From Rhodobiaceae bacterium (GTDB lineage Bacteria > Pseudomonadota > Alphaproteobacteria > Rhizobiales > Tepidamorphaceae), in assembly GCA_020637855.1 (NCBI GenBank), contig JACKJR010000008.1, positions 45,171-109,170 of the forward strand: a stretch of 64,000 bases of DNA, read 5' to 3'. The translations under genes and the position numbers were made by a program. This document shows positions 47,425 to 54,900 of the stretch, piece after piece (the stretch's first letter is position 1; each line of letters opens with the position of its first letter). The notes beneath the pieces are model-generated. The model worked only from the letters and a program-made list of their open reading frames with translations. It searched no databases and had not been told where the DNA came from.

Positions 47425-48746
47425 TGTCGTATGATATGATCGCCGTGCTGATGTTCAGCACGATGATGGTGATGATGGCGACGGGCCAGCGCGTGTTCGG
47501 CGCGATCGGTTTTGTCGCGGTTCTGGCCTCCGTGCTGCTCTGGGGCACCGGCGGCAGCGACATCGGCTTCTCGGCTGCCATGAAGCTGATGAAGTGGTAT
47601 CCGCTCCTGACCCTGCCGATGTTCATCTTCATGGGCTACGTGCTTTCCGAAAGCCGGCTGGCAGACGATCTCTACAAGATGTTCCATGTCTGGTTCGGAT
47701 CGGTGCCGGGCGGGCTGGCGATCGGCACAATCGGCCTCATGGTGGTGATCTCGGCCATGAACGGCCTGTCTGTTGCCGGAATGGCGATCGGTGCGACCAT
47801 CGCCCTGCCCGAGCTGCTCAAGCGCAATTACGACAAGCTCATGGTGACCGGCGTCATCCAGGCCGGTTCATCGCTCGGTATTCTCGTGCCGCCGTCCGTG
47901 GTGCTGGTGCTATATGCGATGATCGCCCGTCAGCCTGTCGGCCAGCTCTGGCTGGCAGGCGTTTTTCCCGGTCTGATGATGGCTGGCCTGTTCATCGCCT
48001 ATATCTGGATCCGCTGCCGGATGAACCCGGAACTGGGGCCGGTACTGCCGGAAGAGGAGCGCGATATACCGCGTGCCGAAAAGCTGCACCTGTTGTGGGC
48101 TGGCGCGCTGCCTCTCGGCATCTTCCTTGCCATGATGGTGCCCTTCGTGACCGGCTATACAAGCCTCGTTGAAAGCTCCGTCGTGGGGGCACTTGCCTCG
48201 GTGTTTGCCGCCGTTCTCAAGGGGCGCTTCACCAAGGAAGTGTTTGAAACCGCAACACGCGAGACGCTGGCCGTCTCGTGCATGTTCATGTGGATCATCC
48301 TGGCGGCCCTTGCCTTCGGTGCGGCTTTCGACGGTCTTGGCGCCGTCAAGGCGATCAACGGCTTCTTTGTCGACCGGCTCGGCTTGAGCGCCTGGCAAAT
48401 CCTGCTGCTGATGCAGCTCAGCTATCTGCTGATGGGCACCTTCCTGGACGATACCGCCATGCTGGTGATCGTCGCGCCGCTCTACGTGCCGCTGGTCAAG
48501 GCGCTCGGCTTCGACCTGATCTGGTATGGCGTGCTCTATACGATCACCTGCCAGATCGCCTATATGACGCCGCCCTTCGGCTACAACCTGTTCCTGATGC
48601 GCGCCATGGCGCCGAAGGAAATCACCATTCACGACATTTACCGCTCGATCTTTCCCTTCGTCGGCGTGATGATCCTCGCGCTCGGGCTGGTGACGGCGTT
48701 CCCGGAAATCGCGCTGTGGCTGCCACAGCATGTCTATGCGCGGTGA
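47424..48746 (+). CDS. dctM: TRAP transporter large permease (DctM)
   Basis: Large, sodium-coupled membrane subunit of the TRAP transporter, 440 residues from the ATG at 47424. Around a dozen helices are present. Typical motifs are PLLTLPMFIFMGYVLSES, MNGLSVAGMAIGATIALPEL, IQAGSSLGILVPPSVVLVLY and GTFLDDTAMLVIVAPLYVPL near the C-terminal half. Start and stop overlap show co-translation with dctQ. It lies 70 bases before the substrate-binding protein gene. Confidence 0.94.
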   Translation: MSYDMIAVLMFSTMMVMMATGQRVFGAIGFVAVLASVLLWGTGGSDIGFSAAMKLMKWYPLLTLPMFIFMGYVLSESRLADDLYKMFHVWFGSVPGGLAIGTIGLMVVISAMNGLSVAGMAIGATIALPELLKRNYDKLMVTGVIQAGSSLGILVPPSVVLVLYAMIARQPVGQLWLAGVFPGLMMAGLFIAYIWIRCRMNPELGPVLPEEERDIPRAEKLHLLWAGALPLGIFLAMMVPFVTGYTSLVESSVVGALASVFAAVLKGRFTKEVFETATRETLAVSCMFMWIILAALAFGAAFDGLGAVKAINGFFVDRLGLSAWQILLLMQLSYLLMGTFLDDTAMLVIVAPLYVPLVKALGFDLIWYGVLYTITCQIAYMTPPFGYNLFLMRAMAPKEITIHDIYRSIFPFVGVMILALGLVTAFPEIALWLPQHVYAR

Positions 48747-48816
48747 CATCGGACGGCTCTTGCCATGTCCGGTGCAAATATGGCCCGCAGCGGGCTGAAA
48801 AATCGGAGGTAGAGCA

Positions 48817-49857
48817 ATGACAACGACGAGGCGGAATTTCCTGAAGACAGGTGCGGCCGCTGGTGTGGCAACGCTTGCTGCACCTGCAGTCCATGCCCAG
48901 TCCACACCGATCAAATGGCGCATGCAGACCTATGCCGGCCCGGCGCTCGGCGAAGAGGTGGTCAAGACCTGCGTCGAGCAGTTTAACCAGATCGCCAACG
49001 GGCAGATGGAGATCGAACTGTTCTACGCCGACCAGCTTGTGCCCACGGGCGAGCTGTTCCGCGCAATGCAGAACGGCACCATCGACGCGGTGCAGTCGGA
49101 CGACGACTCCATGGCTTCGCCCACCGAGGTGACCGTGTTCGGCGGCTACTTCCCGCTGGGCTTGCGCTACTCGCTCGACGTGCCGGCGCTGTTCAACCAC
49201 TGGGGCCTCGACGAAATCTGGAAAGAGGAATACGCCAAGGTCGGCGTGCGCCACATCTCGGCGGGCTCGTGGGACCCGTGCAACTTCGCCACCCACAAGC
49301 CAATCAACAAGCTTGATGACCTGAACGGTCTGCGCGTCTTCACCTTCCCGACCGCCGGCCGCTTCCTGTCGCGCTTCGGCGTGGTTCCGGTCACGCTGCC
49401 CTGGGAAGACGCCGAGGTCGCGCTGCAGACCGGCGAGCTTGACGGCATCGCATGGTCGGGCATCACCGAGGACTACACGTCCGGTTGGGCCAACGTCACC
49501 GAATACTTCCTGACCAACAACATCTCCGGTGCCTGGATCGGCCACTTCTTCGCCAATATGGACCGCTGGAACGAGGTGCCCGATCACCTCAAGACGCTCA
49601 TGGAAGTCTGCTTCAACTCCTCACACTACCATCGCCAGCACTGGTACTGGAACGGCGAGGCCAATCTGCGCGTCAACGAGACCAAGCTGAAGTCGACCAC
49701 GATTTCCGAGGACGAATGGGCCAAGGTCGAGGACGAGGCGCACAAGTTCTGGGAAGAGATTGCATCGGAAAGTGAACTGAAGGCCAAGATTGTCGGCATC
49801 TTCAAGTCGTACAACGAGACGATGGTCAAGGCCGGCAAGCCGTATCGCTACAGCTGA
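48817..49857 (+). CDS. dctP: TRAP transporter substrate-binding protein (DctP family)
   Basis: Periplasmic solute receptor of 346 residues. The signal sequence MTTTRRNFLKTGAAAGVATL carries a twin-arginine motif and ends at AVHAQ, suggesting Tat export of a folded protein. The mature part matches the DctP fold: IKWRMQTYAGPALGEEVV, QMEIELFYADQLVPTGELF, the hinge LDDLNGLRVFTFPTAGRFL and LPWEDAEVALQTGELDGIAW. It most resembles the subgroup that binds 2-oxo acids or other small carboxylates, but the ligand cannot be read from sequence. It is the last gene of the operon. Confidence 0.92.
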   Translation: MTTTRRNFLKTGAAAGVATLAAPAVHAQSTPIKWRMQTYAGPALGEEVVKTCVEQFNQIANGQMEIELFYADQLVPTGELFRAMQNGTIDAVQSDDDSMASPTEVTVFGGYFPLGLRYSLDVPALFNHWGLDEIWKEEYAKVGVRHISAGSWDPCNFATHKPINKLDDLNGLRVFTFPTAGRFLSRFGVVPVTLPWEDAEVALQTGELDGIAWSGITEDYTSGWANVTEYFLTNNISGAWIGHFFANMDRWNEVPDHLKTLMEVCFNSSHYHRQHWYWNGEANLRVNETKLKSTTISEDEWAKVEDEAHKFWEEIASESELKAKIVGIFKSYNETMVKAGKPYRYS

Positions 49858-49887
49858 TCGGCGGCGGTTTATCCTGCAACACGAACA

Positions 49888-49922
49888 CCCCCGGCGGCAC
49901 CGCTTCCGGGGGTTGTCTTTTC
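49888..49922 (+). terminator. Rho-independent terminator after TRAP operon
   Basis: Stem CCCCCGG/CCGGGGG (49888-49894 with 49906-49912) with an 11-base loop, followed by TTGTCTTTT. It lies 30 bases after the dctP stop and ends the TRAP transcript. Confidence 0.85.
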
Positions 49923-50058
49923 GACAGGCAAATTTCAGTAGCCTGCAAATATGCAAATAAAATAAGACGCCTGGCGCTGAACAAGGTCGCGCATACCGCA
50001 AAGTAACGCGCAAGGCGCCATAATGTGCTAACCTGCCTCTTATAGAGAGGAGCAGCCA

Positions 50059-50373
50059 ATGTCACCGAAGGAAACCACAGACAAATCCAGGTCGCCCAGC
50101 GCCCTGACGGACGATGACCTTGATAATGTTGTCGGTGCGGGACCAATTTCTGATGCGGCTTACGCAGCTGGCAAGATGGCCGGCCAGATCGGGTCGAAAA
50201 CGATGGAGATAGCCAGCACGACCGCGAGCAAGGTCGTGGGCGGCGCCAACGCGCTTGCAAAGGATGCGTCCAATGCCGGTGATGCCCTCCTCGACGGCAT
50301 TAATGACGGCCTGGGCGGTGATGAAGGAGATGGCGATAACTCCGGCGAGAGCGACTCGCGCAGCGGCACCTGA
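50059..50373 (+). CDS. small protein with double-glycine-type leader
   Basis: A 104-residue protein behind a strong AGAGGAGC ribosome site. The N-terminal part reads SALTDDDLDNVVGAG: an acidic amphipathic stretch ending in a Gly-Ala-Gly, as in leaders cleaved by peptidase-containing ABC transporters. The following 50 residues are rich in Ala, Gly, Ser and Thr and could form an amphipathic or membrane-active helix (AAGKMAGQIGSKTMEIASTT). The tail is very acidic (GGDEGDGDNSGESD). No family is recognised and no transporter gene is nearby. It may be a bacteriocin-like or secreted peptide, or a stress protein of similar composition. Confidence 0.6.
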   Translation: MSPKETTDKSRSPSALTDDDLDNVVGAGPISDAAYAAGKMAGQIGSKTMEIASTTASKVVGGANALAKDASNAGDALLDGINDGLGGDEGDGDNSGESDSRSGT

Positions 50374-50495
50374 ACCCGGCCTCTTTTCCTTCTTTGCCGG
50401 TGGTCACTTTCTGTCGTTCAGTGCGCTTTGATCTTGAAGCCTGAAGCGGCTTCAGGCAGACAGTCCCATGCCTGTTTCGCAAGCAACTGGCAATC

Positions 50496-50585
50496 GGAGA
50501 GGTGGCCGAGTGGTTGAAGGCACCGGTCTTGAAAACCGGCAGGCGGGGAACCGTCTCGTGGGTTCGAATCCCACCCTCTCCGCCA
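50496..50585 (+). tRNA. tRNA-Ser (anticodon UGA)
   Basis: A 90-base tRNA with an encoded CCA end. The acceptor stem GGAGAGG/CCTCTCC (50496-50502 with 50575-50581) is perfect. The anticodon arm has the stem CCGGT/ACCGG around the loop CTTGAAA, giving anticodon TGA for serine. A long variable arm (class II) and the T-loop GGTTCGAATC follow. It marks the left edge of the island that ends at the integrase gene. Confidence 0.95.
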
Positions 50586-50639
50586 ATTTATGAGTAAATC
50601 CATATATTTTACAATTACTTATATTCTTTTATGTTTTTT

Positions 50640-50658
50640 GGTCCCATTTTTGGCCCCA
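50640..50658 (+). repeat. left GGTCCCA-type repeat pair next to tRNA-Ser
   Basis: Two heptamers in the same orientation, GGTCCCA (50640-50646) and GGCCCCA (50652-50658), 12 bases apart, 55 bases beyond the tRNA end. A pair of the same type and spacing lies just upstream of the integrase (60133-60151). They may be arm-type integrase or excisionase binding sites. The function is inferred from position. Confidence 0.45.
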
Positions 50659-50663
50659 TTCTA

Positions 50664-51050
50664 TCACTTTAATCCAGTCATTCTGCTATCTTTCATGCGC
50701 CCTAGTAATTTCATCCAGCCGTAGAGCTGGAGCATTACCATCTGATCGATCACGTCAAGGAGCCGCTTTCTCATCGCGGAATCGTCCTCTGAAGCGGAAT
50801 ATTCCGTCTTGATGAGATCCTTGAGTTGGTGAAGGTCCATGTCCCTTCGCTTCTTTTCTTCGTGATCGGCTTTCAAATCGGCAATGATTTTCTCAGCAGC
50901 GGCCGCTACCTGGTGAGAGACATTACATTTCGCTTTTTCAAGAGCGTACAAGAAGTCAAAAGCATCGGCATCGAAAGCCCTGCTGGCCACATAGGCGTCT
51001 GCAGGGTCTAAGAATTTTGAGAACTGATCAGGAGGGATTGAGCGAAACAC
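50664..51050 (-). CDS. hypothetical island protein
   Basis: A frame of 128 codons from a GTG at 51050 (MFRSIPPDQFSKFLDPAD). The product is mostly helical and charged, with EKAKCNVSHQVAAAAEKIIA, KADHEEKKRRDMDLHQLKDL and a C-terminal LQLYGWMKLLGRM. No known domain is recognised. It lies between the tRNA-proximal repeats and an IS3-type remnant whose insertion may have replaced its natural start, so the N-terminus is uncertain. Confidence 0.5.
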   Translation of the reverse strand: MFRSIPPDQFSKFLDPADAYVASRAFDADAFDFLYALEKAKCNVSHQVAAAAEKIIADLKADHEEKKRRDMDLHQLKDLIKTEYSASEDDSAMRKRLLDVIDQMVMLQLYGWMKLLGRMKDSRMTGLK

Positions 51051-51052
51051 GC

Positions 51053-51327
51053 CGACAGCTTCTTCAGCTTGGCGTTCTCGTCCTCGAGTATTCTTAGCCG
51101 CTTGGCTTCAGACACTTCCATGCCGCCAAACTTCGAGTGCCACTTGTAGAACGTCGCATCGCTGATGCCGTGTTTGCGGCAAAGCTGTACTGCTGACAGC
51201 CTGCCTAATGTTCCTTCAGAATGCCGATGATCTGTTCATCGGAAAATCGGGATTGCTTCATTGCCTGTCTTCTTCACAAGGGATCAGGCTAACCTCAAAG
51301 CGAGGACAATTCAGGGGAGCAGGTCAG
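51053..51327 (-). pseudogene. IS3-family transposase OrfA remnant
   Basis: Reading leftward from an ATG at 51261, MKQSRFSDEQIIGILKEH is followed at once by a stop. After a frameshift the rest of the usual OrfA helix-turn-helix and leucine zipper continues: LCRKHGISDATFYKWHSKFG, GMEVSEAKRLRILEDENAKL, then loss of homology at KLKKLSA. The bases TGACCTGCTCCCCTGAA ending at 51327 look like the element's terminal end. OrfB and the other terminus are missing. The copy is therefore dead. Confidence 0.75.
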
Positions 51328-51469
51328 CGTCTTATCCCACGCCGTTATAACCGCGTTGTCGAAGCCGTGGAACCTGATTTGGCACTTCTGGTAGTTTTAC
51401 GCAAAAGCGGATGAGACTTAAGTCTCAGGTCAACAAGCAGGAAGACGGCACCATCTATATCGACTGGAG

Positions 51470-51817
51470 CTATGCCGCCGGATCGTACCCACGAAAACAC
51501 CAAAACCGCTCGGGCGGCAGGAGAGATATGCGCAACATGGTATGCAGCCCGTCGATTTCCCGCGCACGGTTCTCGACCTTCCGGGCAAGCGGCGTGTCAG
51601 GTGTTTCGAGGCAGTCGGGGTTGGTGAGATTTAGCAGGAAGTACCCCTGCTCGGTGTGGGCTTCCAGATACGTGGCTGTCGTCTCAACTAGTGTGGCGTA
51701 GCGACCAGCCGCATCCCGTTCGTCCGCGAAGCCTTGAACGAACGCCCACCAGACATCATGCAGCCGTTTAATCTCAGCCATCACCGCATCGGGGTCGTCG
51801 CTAAGAACACTTGGCAT
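51470..51817 (-). CDS. hypothetical island protein
   Basis: A 115-residue frame from an ATG at 51817 (MPSVLSDDPDAVMAEIKRLH). It is helical and acidic, with DVWWAFVQGFADERDAAGRY, TAEQ-like EAHTEQGYFLLNLTNP and ARKVENRAREIDGLHTMLRI. The composition is protein-like and unlike a shadow frame. No family is recognised. It lies downstream of the large STAND ATPase in the same direction, 176 bases away, so co-transcription is possible. Confidence 0.5.
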   Translation of the reverse strand: MPSVLSDDPDAVMAEIKRLHDVWWAFVQGFADERDAAGRYATLVETTATYLEAHTEQGYFLLNLTNPDCLETPDTPLARKVENRAREIDGLHTMLRISLLPPERFWCFRGYDPAA

Positions 51818-51992
51818 AGACGATACATCCCATCCAGACTACACCTAGCCTGCACACGGCCAATTGCCTTGGCAGAGCCAAGCAACGGGAACGTTCTTAC
51901 AGCTTCGTTGATGGCAGTTGTTTCGTTGCCCCCCAGAACGAATAGCGTTCCGGATGTCATCGCATCGAGAAGGCCGTACGCTATAGTCTACC

Positions 51993-54900
51993 TTACCAAA
52001 GCTCTCCCAATTCAAATGCCTTAACAATCGCATCGCCATCCCTGGCTTTGAACTGAGCAAACGTCTGGGCTGCGGTTCTTCCCAGCTCATATACGTCTCT
52101 TGCGTGACTTTCCCGTCCCATTGCCCGCAGGAATTTGGCATGATACCAGCACACCAGCGCGCGGAGATAGACACAGTTCCAAATGTCGTGGTGGACTTTG
52201 TCGAGTGTCTCCTGAGCAATAGCAAAACTACTGCTGGCCCTGCCGTTGTCGCCCAGCCATTCCAATATTTTTGCATGCAACAAGTTTGCTCTCACAAATA
52301 GTCCCATGTGGCTGTCATTTTGAACCGTCAAGAATGGCTCAAGTCCGTCTAGAATCTGCTGAATCAAGTGCTCTGCTTTGTCATATTCTTTATACGTGAC
52401 GCAATTTTGAGCAAGCATGAGTCTGCCCCGTGCCAGCCAATAAATGGCGTTATCATCGCGCTTATGTTTCTGTAGATATTTGGCGATGTCCTCAATCACA
52501 TTCGGGAGTATTTCAGCTTCCGCACAGACGGCTTCTTCAAAGGCCAGTTCCATCGCAAATGGCCTGCTCCATCCAAAGACCGATAAAAGTGCATTTTCAT
52601 ATTCGATCAGGAAATCACGGGCACGCGTGTACTTGCGTCTTAGGTTGTCTGGTTCGTTTTGAGTGCCTGCTGAAAGTTCCTTGAATTCCAATAAGAGCGG
52701 GCGTGCGGCTTCAGGACCTTCGATATCTCGGGTTACATTGGCAAGACAATACACGGCATTGGCCAGATTCTCGCGCGCCTTGGGCGTGTTTAGTTCGCTG
52801 GCCAGGGCACGCAGGAGTTGTTCTTGTTCAATAAAGTACGGGAGTGAGGCTTCGGGACCTCTGATGTCCCGGGTTACACTGGCAAGATAATTCACGGCAT
52901 AGGCCAAGTTCTCGCGCGCCTTGGGCGTGTTTAGTTCGCTGGCCAGGGCGCGCATAAGTTGCTCGTGTTCAATAAAGTGCGGGAGTGAGGCTTCGGGACC
53001 TTCGATGTCGCGGGTCACACTGGCAAGATCATAAATGGCATTGGCCAGGTTCTCGCGCACCTTAGGTGTGTTTAGTTCACTGGCGAGGGTGCGCATGAGC
53101 TGTTCGTATTCAACGTATAGAACATGTGCGGCCTCTGGGCCTTCGATGTCCCGGATTACACTCGCAAGGTGATACACTGCATAGGCCAGGTTCTCGCGCG
53201 CCTTAGGCGTGTTTAGTTCGCTGGCCAGGGCGCGTATAAGTTGCTCGTTTTCAACAAAGTACGGGAGTGAGGCTTCGGGACCTTCGATGTCCCGGGTTAC
53301 ACTGGCAAGATGATATGTGGCATTGGCCAGGTTCTCGCGCGCCCTGAGCGTGTTGAGCTCGCGTGAGAGATCGCGCATGAGTCGCTCGTGTTCCATAAAG
53401 TGCGGGAATGCGGCCTCAGGACCTTCAGTTCCCCTGATCATATTGGCGAGAGTAAGTACTGCTAGGGCCAGATTCGCGCGTGCATCTGGGGTGTTGAGCT
53501 CATCGGCGAGATCGCGCATGAGTTGTTCGTAGTCAACAACTAGAGCGCGAGCGGCCTCAGGACCTTCAATTTCCCAGGTCACAGCGGCGAGAGAAAACAC
53601 TGCTCTGGCCAGATTTTCGCGCGCTTCGGGTGTATTGATCTCGCTAGCGAGGGCCCGAAAGAGTTGCTCGTGTTCCACATAATGCGGCAGTGCGACCTCT
53701 AAACCTTCAATACTGGCGATGACAAAGCCGAGATCAAACAATGCGATGGCCAGGTTCTTGCGTGCCTCAGGCGTATTTTGTTCGCTGGCCAGGGCCCGCA
53801 GGAGTTGCTCGTATTCAATAAAGTACGGGAGTGAGGCTTCGGGACCTTTGATGTCGCGGGTTACATTGGCAAGATAATACACGGCATAGGCCAGGCCCCG
53901 GCGCGCCTTGGGCGTGTTTTGTTCGTTGGCCAGGGCGCGCAGGAGTTGCTCGTGTTCAATAATGTGCGGGAGTGAGGCTTCGGGACCTTCGATGTCCCGG
54001 ATTACACTCGCAAGATGAGACACGGCATAGGCCAGGTTCTCGCGCGCCTCGGGCGTGTTTAGTTCACTGGCCAGGGCGCGCATGAGCTGTTCGTATTCAA
54101 CGTATAGAACATGTGCGGCCTCTGGGCCTTCGATGTCCCGGATTACACTCGCAAGGTGATACACTGCATAGGCCAGGTTCTCGCGCGCCTTGGGCGTGTT
54201 GAACTCATTGGCAAGGGCTCGCAGGAGTTGTTCGTATTCACCGTATAGCGTGCGTGCGGCTTCGGGACCTTCGATGTCCTGGGTTACATTGGCAAGATAA
54301 AACACGGCATGAGCTAAGTTCGCGCGTGCATATGGGGTGTCGAGCTCGCTGGCGAGATCGCGCATGATTTGTTCGTATTTAACGGAAAACAGGCGCGCGG
54401 CCTCAGGGCCTTTTGTGTCCCTCGTCACATCAGCAAGATTAAACACGGCATAGGCCAGATATTCGCGGGCTTTAGGGGTATTAAGCTCATTTGCGAGTGC
54501 GCGCTGAAGCTGTTCGCATTCCACGAAGCCAGGCAGAGCAGCCGCAGGGCCTTTAATGTCGCGGATCGCGCAGGCCAAATAATGCACGGCGTGGACAAGT
54601 TTTTCTCGTGAATCAGGGGTATTGAGCTCACTGGCGAGTGCACGCTGCAGTTGCTCACATTCCATGAAGCCAGGCAGAGCGGCCTCAGGGCCTTCGACAT
54701 CGTTTGTCACGTTGGCTAAATGAAACACGGCATTGGCAAGATTTTCGCGTGCTTTAGCGGTGTTGAGCTCGTTCGCGAGGGCCCGCATGAGCTGCTCGCT
54801 TTCCAGATGATAGCGCTTTGCTTTTCGTGCCCCCGATATTATCGCAGTGATGATACCTGCCGTTTCATAGAAACTTGCCAGTCTCGTGCGCTCGTCACCC

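Noticed and set aside
50664..51817. The 128- and 115-residue island genes as a toxin-antitoxin pair
   Set aside because: They are separated by an IS remnant, do not overlap, and neither shows a toxin or antitoxin motif.
52683..54797. Regular repeats that could be mistaken for a CRISPR array
   Set aside because: Units are 141 bases, contiguous without unique spacers, and keep one open reading frame throughout; they are protein-coding repeats.
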